A stretch of 44,593 nucleotides of DNA from Coriobacteriia bacterium (GTDB taxonomy: Bacteria > Actinomycetota > Coriobacteriia > Anaerosomatales > Kmv31): NCBI GenBank assembly GCA_014859305.1, contig JACUUM010000013.1, positions 1-44,593 on the forward strand, read 5' to 3'. The notes beneath the pieces are model-generated. The model was not told where the DNA came from. It searched no databases and saw only the letters and a program-made list of their open reading frames with translations. Both the position numbers and the translations under genes were made by a program. Below are positions 25,700 to 39,057 of the stretch, piece after piece; within the stretch, counting starts at the first letter, position 1; each line of letters starts with the position of its first letter.

Positions 25700-26122
25700 T
25701 CATTTTACCGCGAACATGAGCTCACCGGAGCAGGCGAGCTCGTCCCCCACGTGCGCGGTTCCGTCGCCGAGCCCGACGGGCCCGCGCCGTCGCGCGATCG
25801 TGACGGCGAGGCGGAGGGTGTCGCCCGGGACGACCAGCCGCTTGAAGCGCACCCTCTCGATCCCGCCGAAGAGCGCCAGGCGGCCCCGGTTCTCCGGCAG
25901 CGACAGCAGCGCGACCGCTCCCACCTGCGCCATCGCCTCCACGATCAGCACGCCGGGCATGACGGGACGTCCGGGGAAGTGCCCCGGTACCCAGAAGGCG
26001 TCCTCGCGCACGTCCAGGTAGCCGGTCGCGCGCTCCCCGGGCACGAGATCCTCGACCCGGTCGACGAGCAGGAACGGATCGCGGTGCGGGATGACCGCCT
26101 CGATCGCCTCTCGGTCCAGCAA
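25700..26122 (-). CDS. fabZ: 3-hydroxyacyl-ACP dehydratase FabZ
   Basis: A 140-residue hot-dog-fold dehydratase of type II fatty-acid synthesis. IPHRDPFLLVDRV opens the protein and the catalytic segment VPGHFPGRPVMPGVLIVEAM holds His48 and Glu62. IERVRFKRLVVPGDTLRL and the end are typical, and the length is normal. I chose the TTG at 26122 because GAGGAGGGAG precedes it and the protein then begins exactly at the family N-terminus; no ATG is available. It lies 35 bases downstream of murA, a pairing known from other bacteria where envelope precursor and lipid genes sit together. Confidence 0.92.
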   Translation of the reverse strand: MLDREAIEAVIPHRDPFLLVDRVEDLVPGERATGYLDVREDAFWVPGHFPGRPVMPGVLIVEAMAQVGAVALLSLPENRGRLALFGGIERVRFKRLVVPGDTLRLAVTIARRRGPVGLGDGTAHVGDELACSGELMFAVK

Positions 26123-26157
26123 CGCTGCTCCCTCCTCGGCGCACCCGCCCCGACGTG

Positions 26158-27408
26158 TCAGGGGACGGCGCGGATGTCCGCGCCCAGCCCCGCCAGCTTC
26201 TCGACGAACCCCTCGTAGCCGCGTTCGATGTGGTGGACCCCATCGACGACGGTCTCGCCCTCGGCTGCCAGGCCGGCCAGCACGAGGGCCGCGCCTCCGC
26301 GCAGGTCCGGGCAGATCACGGGGGCCCCGGAGAGCCTCGGCACGCCCTTGATCACCGCGTGATGCCCGTCGATGGTGATCTCCGCGCCCATGCGGGCGAT
26401 CTCGTCGGCGAACATGAACCGGTTCTCGAACACGTTCTCGGTGACCACGCTGCCCCCGTCGGCGACGGCCATGAGCGCGGTGAACTGCGCCTGCATGTCC
26501 GTGGGGAAGCCGGGGTACGGCAGCGTCTGGACGTCGACGGGACGGGGACGCCCCTCCAGGCGCACGCTCACCGAACCATCCCCGACCCACACGTCCACGC
26601 CCGCGGCGCGCAGCTTCACGAGCACCATCTCGATGTGGTGCGGATCGAACCCGGTGACCGCCACCGGTCCTCCGCACATCGCGCCCGCCACGATGAACGT
26701 CCCGGCCTCTATCCGGTCACCCACCACCGCATGCTCGGTGGGGCGCAGCTCCTCGACGCCCTCCACCGTCACGGTCGGCGTCCCCGCTCCGTGGATCCTG
26801 GCGCCCATGGAGCGCAGGAACGCGATGAGGTCCTGGATCTCGGGCTCGCGCGCGGCGTTCTCGATCGTGGTCGTGCCCTCGGCGGTGACGGCCGCCATCA
26901 GCAGGTTCTCGGTCGCGCCCACGCTCGGGAACTCGAGCAGCACGTGGGCGCCCCGGAGGCGCTTCGCGCGGGCGTTGATGAAGCCGTGCTCGACCTCGAT
27001 CTCGGCGCCGAGCTCCTGCAGCCCCCGGATGTGGATGTCGACCTTGCGCGAACCGATGTTGCACCCGCCGGGCATCGCGACGCGTGCCTCGCCCGTCCGG
27101 GCGACGAGCGGCCCGAGGACCGCGATGGAGGCGCGCATCCGCGCGACGAGGTCGTAGGGCGCCTCCACCGAGGACAGCTCGCTCGTGTCGACGTCCAGGG
27201 AATGGTCCGAGCGGGTGACGCGCGCCCCGAGGCGCTCCAGCACCTGGGCCATGACGCCGACGTCGCTGATGTCGGGCACGTTGCGGAGGCGGGTGAGGCC
27301 GGGGGCCAGCACGGACGCGGCCATCAGCTTCAGTGCGGAGTTCTTCGCCCCGCCGACGCCGACCTCCCCTGTCAGAGGGTTGCCGCCGTGGATGACGAAC
27401 CTCGGCAT
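26158..27408 (-). CDS. murA: UDP-N-acetylglucosamine 1-carboxyvinyltransferase
   Basis: A 416-residue EPSP-synthase-fold enzyme that moves enolpyruvate from PEP to UDP-GlcNAc, the first committed step of peptidoglycan synthesis. GGAKNSALKLMAASVL (substrate Lys/Asn), DLVARMRASI, MPGGCNIGSRKVDIH with the catalytic Cys116 (the residue attacked by fosfomycin), PDLRGGAALVLAGL and the end are all standard. Cys rather than Asp predicts a fosfomycin-sensitive type. The ATG at 27408 starts 172 bases after atpC; a TTGACG box in that gap may serve its promoter. Confidence 0.95.
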   Translation of the reverse strand: MPRFVIHGGNPLTGEVGVGGAKNSALKLMAASVLAPGLTRLRNVPDISDVGVMAQVLERLGARVTRSDHSLDVDTSELSSVEAPYDLVARMRASIAVLGPLVARTGEARVAMPGGCNIGSRKVDIHIRGLQELGAEIEVEHGFINARAKRLRGAHVLLEFPSVGATENLLMAAVTAEGTTTIENAAREPEIQDLIAFLRSMGARIHGAGTPTVTVEGVEELRPTEHAVVGDRIEAGTFIVAGAMCGGPVAVTGFDPHHIEMVLVKLRAAGVDVWVGDGSVSVRLEGRPRPVDVQTLPYPGFPTDMQAQFTALMAVADGGSVVTENVFENRFMFADEIARMGAEITIDGHHAVIKGVPRLSGAPVICPDLRGGAALVLAGLAAEGETVVDGVHHIERGYEGFVEKLAGLGADIRAVP

Positions 27409-27515
27409 GCCTGGAGTTCACCTTCCTGACGGTCGCCCTGGCGCGCTGCCTCCCCCGCGCCTTGCGCGGCGAAAGACGCCGCAGCGAACCGATAAAGGGT
27501 AGCGGAGCGCGGCCG

Positions 27516-27545
27516 AGGATGGAAGCAGCGGGTATGTAGCGTCAA
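27516..27545 (-). promoter_or_regulatory. Weak candidate promoter for murA-fabZ
   Basis: In the 172-base gap between atpC and murA the minus strand has TTGACG (27545-27540), 18 bases, and CATCCT (27521-27516). The -35 is good and the -10 poor. The gap also holds small GC hairpins just after atpC but no clear terminator. Confidence 0.22.
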
Positions 27546-27580
27546 CCGCACGTGAACGGGAGGGCCGCTTCACCGCGGCA

Positions 27581-28000
27581 TCAGCGCCTCTTGCCGCCCG
27601 CCTTGATCTGCGCCTCGCACCACTTGAGGTCGCGCTCGCACCGGTCGGCCTCGGCGCTGTCGCCCGCCGCGATCTCCGCCAGCCGCTGCTGAGCGTGCTC
27701 CGCGCCCGCTCGGGCGCGCTCGAAGTCGACCTGCGAGGACGGGACGGCGTCGTCGGCGAGCACGATGACCTTGTCCTCGTGCACCTGGATGTAACCGCCC
27801 GATATCGCGAACCACTCGACCTCGTCGTCGCTGTGGCGCACTCGGACCTCCCCGGGCCGAAGAGCGCTCACCAGCGGCGCGTGCAGCGGCAGGATGCCGA
27901 CCTCGCCGTCGACCGTGGGCGCGACGACCATGCGCACCTCGCTGGCGTACACGATGCGCTCCGGGGTGACGATCTCCACCAGTAGTGTCCGCTCCGCCAC
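27581..28000 (-). CDS. atpC: ATP synthase epsilon subunit
   Basis: This 139-residue protein is the epsilon subunit of the F1 central stalk. The N-terminal beta sandwich has LLVEIVTPERIVYASEVRMV and GEVGILPLHAPLVSALRPGEV; the C-terminal helical hairpin spans about residues 90-135. The GTG at 28000 has AGGGAGG upstream and follows atpD by 12 bases. It closes the ATP synthase operon. Confidence 0.95.
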   Translation of the reverse strand: MAERTLLVEIVTPERIVYASEVRMVVAPTVDGEVGILPLHAPLVSALRPGEVRVRHSDDEVEWFAISGGYIQVHEDKVIVLADDAVPSSQVDFERARAGAEHAQQRLAEIAAGDSAEADRCERDLKWCEAQIKAGGKRR

Positions 28001-28012
28001 CGCTCCGCCTCC

Positions 28013-30347
<2,335 letters not shown>

Positions 30348-30360
30348 CCCGTCTCCCGGC

Positions 30361-31923
<1,563 letters not shown>

Positions 31924-32478
31924 TCAAGCCTCACCTCCCGCGCCGGCCGTCGAGAGGGCCGCCCGCATCGACGCGAGTTGCGAGGACAGGCTCCCGTCGA
32001 GCACGCGGCCGGCGACCTTGATCCGGATGCCGCCCAGCATGGCCGGCTCCACGCGCTCCCGCAGCGTGACCGGGCGCCCCAGGGCGGACGTCAGCTTCTC
32101 GACGACGCGCGCCCTAGCGGAGTCGGTGAGCTCGATCGCCGTCGTCACTTCGGCGGCCACGATCCCGCGCTCCTCCTCGGCGATCTCGGCGTACCGTGCG
32201 GCGACCTCGCCGAGGAGATCGACGCGGCCTCGCTCGACGATCAGCGTGACGAGCGAGAGCGTCTCGGGGGCGACCGCCTCTCCGAAGGCGTCGCGCAGGA
32301 TCGCCCGCTTCTTCTCGACCGGGACCCCCGGGTCCGCGAGCGCCTCCCGCATCCCCGCATGGCCTCGGATCGCGGCGGCCACGGCGCGCAAGCCCTCGTC
32401 CACCGCGTCCACCGCGTCCGAGGCGGAAGCGAGGTCGAACAGCGACCTGGCGTAGGTCTCGGCGGCCCGGTCACTCAT
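31924..32478 (-). CDS. atpH: ATP synthase delta subunit
   Basis: The peripheral-stalk subunit that fixes F1 to subunit b, 184 residues. The N-terminal AETYARSLFDLA pattern and the C-terminal LGRPVTLRERVEPAMLGGIR (with the conserved Gly-Gly-hydrophobic-Arg element) identify it. The ATG overlaps the atpF stop by 8 bases. Confidence 0.93.
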   Translation of the reverse strand: MSDRAAETYARSLFDLASASDAVDAVDEGLRAVAAAIRGHAGMREALADPGVPVEKKRAILRDAFGEAVAPETLSLVTLIVERGRVDLLGEVAARYAEIAEEERGIVAAEVTTAIELTDSARARVVEKLTSALGRPVTLRERVEPAMLGGIRIKVAGRVLDGSLSSQLASMRAALSTAGAGGEA

Positions 32479-33031
32479 CGAGGCCGCCCGCCTCGGCGAG
32501 GTAGCGGTCGATGAGCTTCTCGTGATCGGCCACGGTGAGCCTCTCGCCGATGATCTTGCCGGCGACCGCCACCGCCAGCTCCGCGATCTGCGACTGCAGG
32601 TCGGCCAGCGCAGCCTTGCGCTCGGCCTCGATCCGCTCCTTGGCCTTGGCGACGATGGAAGCCGCGTCCTCGTTGGCCTTGGCGACGATCTCGGCGCGCA
32701 TGGATTCGGCCACCTTGCGCCCCTGGTCGATCACCTTGCCGGCCTCGGCGCGGGCCTCGGCCATCTGCTGCTTGTACTCCTCGAGCAGCCGCTCCGCCTC
32801 GACCTTGGTCTCCTCGGCGCGCTCCAGCGAATCGCGGATCGTATCCGCGCGCTTCTCCATCATCTTCATGATGGGCGGGAAGGCGAACCTGCTGAGCACG
32901 ATGAACAGGATCACGAACGCGACGAGCGTCGGCCAGATCTCGGTGAGCGAGGGCAGGACGGCCGATGCTCCGCCTCCGCCGCCCGCTTCACCCGCCGCGG
33001 CCGCAGCCACGAACGTCAGCGCGTCATGCAT
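32471..33031 (-). CDS. atpF: ATP synthase b subunit
   Basis: A 186-residue peripheral-stalk subunit. One membrane helix (about residues 35-52, TLVAFVILFIVLSRFAF) is followed by a long charged coiled coil. An Ala/Gly-rich stretch of about 25 residues precedes the helix, longer than in most b subunits. The ATG at 33031 is preferred to the GTG 15 bases earlier because GGAGGTG lies at the right distance only for the ATG. Confidence 0.94.
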   Translation of the reverse strand: MHDALTFVAAAAAGEAGGGGGASAVLPSLTEIWPTLVAFVILFIVLSRFAFPPIMKMMEKRADTIRDSLERAEETKVEAERLLEEYKQQMAEARAEAGKVIDQGRKVAESMRAEIVAKANEDAASIVAKAKERIEAERKAALADLQSQIAELAVAVAGKIIGERLTVADHEKLIDRYLAEAGGLDE

Positions 33032-33061
33032 CTCGGACACCTCCACTCGGTCTCGCGGTCC

Positions 33062-33295
<234 letters not shown>

Positions 33296-33367
33296 TCAGA
33301 GTCACGAGCTCGAGACGACTGCGGATCGCGCATGCCTTCCATGCCGTGCGACGGGGACATCGGTCTC

Positions 33368-34177
33368 CTAGTGCTCGGCAGCATGCAGCGAGCTGCCGAT
33401 GTAGACCGCGGTCAGGACGGTGAACACGTAGGCCTGGATGAACGCCACGAACACCTCGAAGGCGTACATGAGCACCAGCATCACCAGCGACAGCGACGCC
33501 GGGATGAGTCCGAGGCCCAGCCCTCCTCGGATCCCCATGGCGACGAACGCCGCGAAGATGCCCAGGATGATGTGGCCGGCGTACATGTTGGCGAAGAGTC
33601 GCACCGCCAGCGTGAACGGCCGGACCAGGAACGTCGAGACGAACTCGAGGAGGAAGATGTAGCCGCCCAGTACGATCCTGGCGAACAGGCCCATCTCCCG
33701 CACGCCCGCGGGGATCATGCTCTTCATGTAGCCGCCGAAGCCGTTCTTGGCGAACCCGACGTAGACGAACACCAGCCAGGTGACCAGCGCGAGGGCGGCG
33801 GTGACGCCGATCGAGCCCGTCCCGGGAAGCGACCCGGGCAACAGGCCGAAGACGTTGTTGAACAGGATGAAGAAGAACATCGTCGCCAAGAACGGGAAGT
33901 ACCTGACGCCCTCGGGGCCGATGATGTCCACCGCGAGGTTGCGGATGAACTCCAGCCCCGCCTCGGCGACGTTCCCGACGCCGCGCGGCACGAGCGCCGC
34001 ACGGCGGGACGCGACCGCGAAGAAGAGCACGACGAGCGCCGTGGCGACCAGCATGAAGAAGATGTAGTTGGTGAGGACCAGCAGCGCCGTGGCCGGGACC
34101 TCGCCTCCACGGTCGTTCCAAGGCAACGTGGACAGCTCGTGGAGCAGCTCCGCGACCCTCTCTCCCAGTCCTTCCAC
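33368..34177 (-). CDS. atpB: ATP synthase a subunit
   Basis: A 269-residue membrane subunit forming the proton half-channels. The essential Arg is Arg193 in FTLAVRLFANMYAGH, and the C-terminal FIQAYVFTVLTAVYIG helix is typical. The GTG at 34177 uses GGAGGTAAG, which overlaps the end of the preceding gene. Confidence 0.95.
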   Translation of the reverse strand: MEGLGERVAELLHELSTLPWNDRGGEVPATALLVLTNYIFFMLVATALVVLFFAVASRRAALVPRGVGNVAEAGLEFIRNLAVDIIGPEGVRYFPFLATMFFFILFNNVFGLLPGSLPGTGSIGVTAALALVTWLVFVYVGFAKNGFGGYMKSMIPAGVREMGLFARIVLGGYIFLLEFVSTFLVRPFTLAVRLFANMYAGHIILGIFAAFVAMGIRGGLGLGLIPASLSLVMLVLMYAFEVFVAFIQAYVFTVLTAVYIGSSLHAAEH

Positions 34178-34184
34178 GCGCCGC

Positions 34185-34496
34185 TTACCTCCTTCTCGAG
34201 GCGAGGACCCCCGTGCGGGTACGCGACGGACGCGCGTACCTTACCAGCTCCGCGGAGTACGTGACGACGAACCCGGCGGCCAGAGCGGCCGCGAAGACCT
34301 CGAAGGCGGGCCGGGCGTGCAGGCGGTAGAGGAGGAGCGCGGCGGCCGCCACGCCCATACGCGCGAAGAGCAGCACGCCTGCCAGCGCGAGCCCGGCGGA
34401 GCCGTTCGGGGTCACGAGGCGGAAGCTCGCGCGCGAGGACAGCATGAGCGCGACGCCGAGCGCCGACCCGGCAGCCGCTGCGAAGAGCGGATTCAC
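34185..34496 (-). CDS. atpI: AtpI-like small membrane protein (start uncertain)
   Basis: The reading frame directly upstream of atpB encodes a small hydrophobic protein with three or four helices ([56 protein letters not shown]) and a basic tail. Its place and topology fit AtpI, which assists assembly of the c-ring in other bacteria; the sequence is too divergent for certainty. The first usable start in frame is the GTG at 34496 without a ribosome site, yet hydrophobic, protein-like sequence (RTLLPVTFQTLGALTV) continues upstream with no start. A one-base shift at the GGGG near 34545 would join it to an ATG at 34567 and give the usual length of about 125 residues. Confidence 0.65.
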   Translation of the reverse strand: MNPLFAAAAGSALGVALMLSSRASFRLVTPNGSAGLALAGVLLFARMGVAAAALLLYRLHARPAFEVFAAALAAGFVVTYSAELVRYARPSRTRTGVLASRRR

Positions 34497-34713
34497 GGTC
34501 AGCGCACCGAGCGTCTGGAAGGTGACCGGGAGCAGCGTCCTAACCCCTTCGCGAGATGGATCCCCATGCCTATTCGCAGGTCCGACCTCGCTCGAACCCG
34601 TCCGCGACCGATGCAGCGGACGACGGCGCACGTGCGCTCCGACCCGCGGGCGTGCGAAGGCACGGACGCGGGTCGAGGCTGTGCTTCCACCGGGGGGACC
34701 GGAAAGCGTGCTC

Positions 34714-34742
34714 ATGGTACACCAAGCCACACAGGCGGACAA
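34714..34742 (-). promoter_or_regulatory. Promoter of the ATP synthase operon
   Basis: On the minus strand TTGTCC (34742-34737), exactly 17 bases and TACCAT (34719-34714) form a sigma70-type promoter, with transcription expected from about 34707. About 140-210 bases of leader follow, depending on the atpI start. The 286 bases between atpI and wecA hold this promoter and a hairpin, and no other gene that I can support. Confidence 0.5.
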
Positions 34743-34753
34743 CAAAGGTCGAG

Positions 34754-34771
34754 CCGGCCCGAGCCGGCCGG
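34754..34771 (-). terminator. Possible terminator after wecA
   Basis: Just after the wecA stop the minus strand can fold CCGGCC/GGCCGG around a six-base loop, followed after seven bases by TTTGTTGT. The T tract is imperfect and coincides with the -35 of the atp promoter. Confidence 0.35.
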
Positions 34772-34782
34772 TTCCAGCGGGC

Positions 34783-35970
34783 TCAGACGTCCTCGTCGCT
34801 GGTCCCCGCACCACCCGCCTCCTCGTCCCCGAGGCCGGCGAGCGGCAGCTGGACCGGTCCGGGCTCCACCTCCCCCGCGGCCCCGCCGGCGGAGCCCTCC
34901 TCGACGTGATGGTGCGCGGCTTCGAACAGGCCGAGCCAGTAGGCCATGAAGCTCGAGAGCGCCGCGAGGACCACGAACGTGCCGAGCTTGATGACCGAGG
35001 GTGCCCAGCGCATCGCGTAACCGCCTACGGCGAGCGCCGCCGACCAGAGGTAGATGATCAGCACGGTCTGGCGCTGGTTGAAGCCGCGTCCCAGAAGCCG
35101 GTGGTGGATGTGGCCGCGGTCCGCCTCCTGGATCGGGCGTCCGTGCCTGGTGCGGCGGACGATCGCCGACGCCGTGTCGAACACCGGCACGCCGATGATC
35201 AGCAGCGGCACGGCCAGAGTGATCGCGGCGACGGACTTCATCACGCCGAGCAGCGAGACGGTGGCCAGCGCGAAGCCCAGGAACAGCGCCCCCGAATCGC
35301 CCATGAACACCGAGGCGGGGTTGAAGTTGAAGCGCAGGAAGCCGAGGCACGCCCCGATCAGCGCCGCCGCGAAGGCCGCGGCCGCGGCATGGTTCCCTTG
35401 TGCGGCGAGCACCAGGAAGCTCGCCGCCGCGATGGCCGACACGCCCGCCGCGAGTCCGTCGAGGCCGTCTATCAGGTTGATCACGTTCGTGAAGCCGAGG
35501 ATCCAGACCATCGTGACCGGGACGGAGAGCAATCCGAGCTGGATGAGGCCGCCGCCCAGGGGGTTGCCCACGAAGTCCACCCTCAGGCCGGAGGCGACGA
35601 CCGCGCTGGCGGCCAGCGCCTGCCCGATCAGCTTGGGGCCCGGGCGGAGGTCGAACGCGTCGTCCAGGACGCCGACGGTGAAGATGATCGCGAAACCGAC
35701 GAGCGCGCCGGCTACCGGCCTGCCACCTTGCAGGAGGTCCCCTCCGCGGCCGAAGAAGCCTTCCGCCACCGCCTGCGCCGCGACCGCGGCGGCGAAGCCG
35801 ACGAACAGCGCGATCCCGCCGATGCGGCTGACCTCGCCCTCGTGCACGCTACGCCCGCCCGGCTTGGCGACGATACCCCACCGCACGCCGAGGACGCGCA
35901 TGGTCGGAGTGAGCGCGAAGGTGACGGCGAACGCCACGGATACGAGGAAGGCGTAGTGCAGGATGCTCAC
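34783..35970 (-). CDS. wecA: Undecaprenyl-phosphate GlcNAc-1-phosphate transferase (WecA/TagO type)
   Basis: A 395-residue membrane enzyme with about ten helices. The PNPT-family motifs are all there: [38 protein letters not shown] (Asp-Asp), [27 protein letters not shown] and the cytoplasmic His loop [18 protein letters not shown], which marks the WecA/TagO branch rather than MraY. It loads GlcNAc-1-P, or a similar sugar, on undecaprenyl phosphate and so can prime wall polymers; the polysaccharide locus here has no initiator of its own. The GTG at 35970 overlaps the dCMP deaminase stop (GTGA). The C-terminal tail (about 40 residues) is acidic and Gly-rich. Confidence 0.92.
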   Translation of the reverse strand: MSILHYAFLVSVAFAVTFALTPTMRVLGVRWGIVAKPGGRSVHEGEVSRIGGIALFVGFAAAVAAQAVAEGFFGRGGDLLQGGRPVAGALVGFAIIFTVGVLDDAFDLRPGPKLIGQALAASAVVASGLRVDFVGNPLGGGLIQLGLLSVPVTMVWILGFTNVINLIDGLDGLAAGVSAIAAASFLVLAAQGNHAAAAAFAAALIGACLGFLRFNFNPASVFMGDSGALFLGFALATVSLLGVMKSVAAITLAVPLLIIGVPVFDTASAIVRRTRHGRPIQEADRGHIHHRLLGRGFNQRQTVLIIYLWSAALAVGGYAMRWAPSVIKLGTFVVLAALSSFMAYWLGLFEAAHHHVEEGSAGGAAGEVEPGPVQLPLAGLGDEEAGGAGTSDEDV

Positions 35971-36431
35971 GGGGTGGCGCCGCCCTTCCGCCCCACGTGT
36001 CTCGTCGGCAGGCCCGCTTCGGCGAGCAGGCTCTCCGAGAGCTCGTCGGGATAGGGATCGCCGTAGACGACGGCGGCGATGCCCGCGTTGATGAGCATCT
36101 TCGCACACAGCACGCAGGGCCTGTGCGTGCTGTACGTCGTGGCGCCGGCGATGGGGATCCCGTGCCTGGCGGCCTGGATCACGGCGTTCTGCTCGGCATG
36201 GATGCCGCGGCACAGCTCGTGGTTCCGGCCCGAGAGCACGCCGCGCCGCTCGCGAAGGCAGCCGACCTCCTCGCAGTGCGCCAGCCCGGTGGGCGGCCCG
36301 TTGTAGCCCGTCGCCAGGATGCGCTTCTCCCTCACAAGCACGGCGCCCGTGCGGCGGCGCAGACACGTGGAGCGGCCGGCCACCTGGTCCGCTATGGCCA
36401 TGAAGTACTCGTCCCAAGTCGGTCTGGGCAT
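35967..36431 (-). CDS. dCMP deaminase (ComEB family)
   Basis: A 154-residue zinc deaminase converting dCMP to d[33 protein letters not shown], the catalytic HAE (78-80) and the zinc pair Cys106/Cys109 in PCVLCAK are present, plus the extra Cys/His cluster CLRERR..HELC near 58-74 typical of dCMP deaminases. dUMP made here is the substrate of ThyX at 42343-43026. The ATG at 36431 follows GAGGGAAG. It overlaps wecA by 4 bases. Confidence 0.92.
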   Translation of the reverse strand: MPRPTWDEYFMAIADQVAGRSTCLRRRTGAVLVREKRILATGYNGPPTGLAHCEEVGCLRERRGVLSGRNHELCRGIHAEQNAVIQAARHGIPIAGATTYSTHRPCVLCAKMLINAGIAAVVYGDPYPDELSESLLAEAGLPTRHVGRKGGATP

Positions 36432-36505
36432 TGGTCTTCCCTCAGGTGGGAGGGTGGTCCGTCACCGCCGCACCGGGTCGCGTCAACGCCGTCGGGACCG
36501 CCTCT

Positions 36506-36536
36506 TCCTCGGCTCGCATCCGTCCTCCTCGGCTCG
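36506..36536. repeat. Pair of 11-base direct repeats
   Basis: TCCTCGGCTCG occurs at 36506-36516 and again at 36526-36536, one copy every 20 bases, in the 111-base gap between glyA and the dCMP deaminase gene. No function is evident. Confidence 0.5.
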
Positions 36537-36542
36537 TTCCCG

Positions 36543-37790
36543 CTAGAGCTCTGGATAGAGGGGGTGTGAGTCCAGCAGCGCGCCCACCTGCTCGGCGATC
36601 GCCTGCAACGCCGACTCGTCGTCGCGCCGAGCGATGGTCTCCGCGATGAGCGCGCCCACGGTGCGCGCCTCGCCGACGCTGAAGCCCCTGGTCGTCATGG
36701 CGGCCGACCCCACGCGGATGCCGCTCGTCACGAACGGCGACTGCGCGTCGCAGGGTATCGCGTTCTTGTTGACGGTGATGCCGACGCGCTGCAGCAACGC
36801 CTCGGCGTCCTTGCCCGTGGTGCCCGCCGGCGTGAGGTCGACGAGGCACAGGTGGTTGTCGGTGCCTCCGGAGACCAGGCGCAGCCCTCCCTCTCGCATC
36901 GCGTCGGCCATCGCCTGGCAGTTGAGCACGACCCGCTCGGCGTACCCCTTGAACCCCGGCTTCAGCGCCTCACCGAAGGCCACGGCCTTCGCCGCCACGT
37001 CGTGCATGAGGGGCCCCCCCTGCGTGCCGGGGAAGACCGCCTTGTCGACGGCCTTGGCGTGCTTCCGGCTGCACAGTATGAAGCCGGAGCGCGGGCCACG
37101 GAGCGTCTTGTGACTCGTCGAGGTGACGATGTCGGCGTGAGGCACGGGCGAAGGGTGGACGCCGGCGGCCACAAGCCCGGCGATGTGAGCCATGTCCACC
37201 ATGAGCAGCGCGCCGACCTCGCCGGCGATGTTCGCGAACGCCGCGAAGTCGATCACGCGGGGGTAGGCCGAGGCACCGGCGACGATCATCTTCGGCCGGC
37301 ACTCCCGCGCGATGCGCGACACCGCGTCGAGATCGATGACCTCCGTGTCCCGGTCGACGCCGTAGGAGCAGACGTTGAACAGCCTGCCCGAGAAGTTGAC
37401 GGGGCTGCCGTGGGTGAGGTGCCCCCCGTGTGCCAGGTCCATGCCGAGGATGGTGTCGCCCGGGTCCAGGACGGCCAAGTAGGCGGCCATGTTGGCCTGG
37501 GAGCCGGAGTGCGGCTGGACGTTGGCGTGCTCGGCGCCGAAGAGCTCCTTGGCGCGGTCGATCGCGAGGTTCTCGGTGACGTCGACCTCCTCGCAGCCGC
37601 CGTAGTAGCGCCTGCCCGGGTATCCCTCCGCGTACTTGTTCATCAGCACCGAGCCCGCGGCCTCCATCACGGCGGGTGAGGTGAAGTTCTCCGAGGCGAT
37701 GAGTTCGATCGTCCCGCGCTGCCGCGCGAGTTCCGCCTCGAGTGTGGCGGCCACCTCGGGGTCGGCGTCGGAAAGGAACCTGAACGACAT
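36543..37790 (-). CDS. glyA: Serine hydroxymethyltransferase
   Basis: A 415-residue PLP enzyme that interconverts serine and glycine and supplies methylene-tetrahydrofolate, the one-carbon donor used by Thy[59 protein letters not shown] and the PLP lysine Lys228 in [14 protein letters not shown] are all standard. The ATG at 37790 has a GGACGGAG about 11 bases before it. Confidence 0.96.
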   Translation of the reverse strand: MSFRFLSDADPEVAATLEAELARQRGTIELIASENFTSPAVMEAAGSVLMNKYAEGYPGRRYYGGCEEVDVTENLAIDRAKELFGAEHANVQPHSGSQANMAAYLAVLDPGDTILGMDLAHGGHLTHGSPVNFSGRLFNVCSYGVDRDTEVIDLDAVSRIARECRPKMIVAGASAYPRVIDFAAFANIAGEVGALLMVDMAHIAGLVAAGVHPSPVPHADIVTSTSHKTLRGPRSGFILCSRKHAKAVDKAVFPGTQGGPLMHDVAAKAVAFGEALKPGFKGYAERVVLNCQAMADAMREGGLRLVSGGTDNHLCLVDLTPAGTTGKDAEALLQRVGITVNKNAIPCDAQSPFVTSGIRVGSAAMTTRGFSVGEARTVGALIAETIARRDDESALQAIAEQVGALLDSHPLYPEL

Positions 37791-37935
37791 GGGCCTGGGT
37801 GCTCCGTCCTTCGATCATCCGGCTGCCGGCCCGGCGGCCGACGCCTCAGCATATCACGCGTTCACCGCACTGAAGCCGGTCCGCGAAGGCCGCAAGGAGG
37901 TCCGGCGGGGCGGCCGTCCGGGACCGGGCCGCGGC

Positions 37936-38382
37936 TCAGGCGCCGCGCTTCTCGGCGTCCGTGATGCCCGCCACCCGGCGGCCGTGCCTGCCGCCCCGGA
38001 ACGGCGCGTCGAGGAAGGCGTCAACGATCGCCAGCGCCGTCGCCTCGTCGGTGAAACGACCCGAGAGCGTCAGCACGTTCGCGTCGTTGTGCTCGCGCGC
38101 GAGCCGCGCGAACTCGATGGAGGTGACGTTGGCCGCGCGCACGCCGTCAACCTTGTTGGCCACGATCGACATGCCGATGCCCGTGCCGCACACCAGGATC
38201 CCGCGGTCCGCGTCGCCCGCCGCCACCGCTCGGCCGACTTCCAGCGCGATCGCGGGGTAGTCGACGGGCTCCTCGCCGTGCGTGCCCGCGTCGGCCACCT
38301 CGTGACCCGCGGCCAGCAGGTGCTCGCGGATGCGCTCCTTGAGGGTGTACCCGCCGTGGTCGGCGCCTATGCGCAGCCGCAT
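37936..38382 (-). CDS. rpiB: Ribose-5-phosphate isomerase B
   Basis: A 148-residue RpiB/LacAB isomerase of the pentose phosphate pathway. GADHGGYTLKERI, VDYPAIA, the catalytic Cys65 in ILVCGTGIGMSIVANK, and RAANVTSIEFARLAREHNDANVL mark the family. The ATG follows the tsaC stop directly (TAGATG). A 145-base gap separates it from glyA; a weak TATGCT box (37848-37853, minus strand) lies there. Confidence 0.94.
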   Translation of the reverse strand: MRLRIGADHGGYTLKERIREHLLAAGHEVADAGTHGEEPVDYPAIALEVGRAVAAGDADRGILVCGTGIGMSIVANKVDGVRAANVTSIEFARLAREHNDANVLTLSGRFTDEATALAIVDAFLDAPFRGGRHGRRVAGITDAEKRGA

Positions 38383-39033
38383 CTAGGCCTCGCGTCCCTC
38401 GGCGATGGCAGCCACCTGGTCGGCGGGGACGGCGCCCTCGCGCAGCACGACGGGTTCGGGTCCCGTGCAATCCACGACGGTGGACGGGACGCCGTGCTCG
38501 GTCTCGCCGCCGTCCAGCGTCAGGTCCGCCGCGGCGATGATCCGCTCCTCGATCTCCTCGAACTTCGCCGGAGCGGGCTCGCCGGACGTGTTGGCCGAGG
38601 TGGCGATGATCGCGCCTCCCGACGAGCGGATCAGCTCGCGGACGACGCCGTGGTCGGGGCTGCGCAGGGCGACGGTCCCCCGATCGTCGCGGAAGTCCTT
38701 GCTGACGATGTCCGCGGCGTGGACGACCAGAGTCAGCGCGCCGGGCCAGAAACGGCGGGCGAGACGGCGGGCGTACTCGGGGACGTCGAGGCCGTAGCGG
38801 TCCAGCGCGTCCTCGTCCTCGACGAGCCAGGGGATGGGCTTGTTCATGGGACGGGCCTTGATGTCGATGATCTCGTGGGGTCCGATACACGATGTCGCGG
38901 AGGCGCCGATCCCGTACACGGTCTCGGTCGGGAACACGACCACGCCGCCGTCCCGCAACACCGTGGCGGCGAGGTTCAGCACTTCCGCGTTGGGGTTCTC
39001 CGGATCGATGTGGTAGACCTTGCTCATCGCCAC
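38383..39033 (-). CDS. tsaC: L-threonylcarbamoyladenylate synthase
   Basis: A 216-residue YrdC-domain protein that makes threonylcarbamoyl-AMP for the t6A37 modification of tRNAs. FPTETVYGIGASATS, IKARPMNKPIPWLV, RRFWPGALTLVV, VALRSPDH and ATSANTSGEPAP are family blocks. It lacks the extra C-terminal domain of Sua5. The GTG at 39033 has GGAAGG six bases before it; an ATG lies two codons on. It sits 24 bases after prmC, as in many Gram-positive genomes. Confidence 0.93.
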   Translation of the reverse strand: MAMSKVYHIDPENPNAEVLNLAATVLRDGGVVVFPTETVYGIGASATSCIGPHEIIDIKARPMNKPIPWLVEDEDALDRYGLDVPEYARRLARRFWPGALTLVVHAADIVSKDFRDDRGTVALRSPDHGVVRELIRSSGGAIIATSANTSGEPAPAKFEEIEERIIAAADLTLDGGETEHGVPSTVVDCTGPEPVVLREGAVPADQVAAIAEGREA

Positions 39034-39057
39034 CGCCCGCCTTCCGTGTCGGTCGCC

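Noticed and set aside
27565-27580. GCCGC/GCGGC stem after atpC as terminator
   Set aside because: Only five base pairs and no T tract follow it; such stems are common by chance at this GC content.
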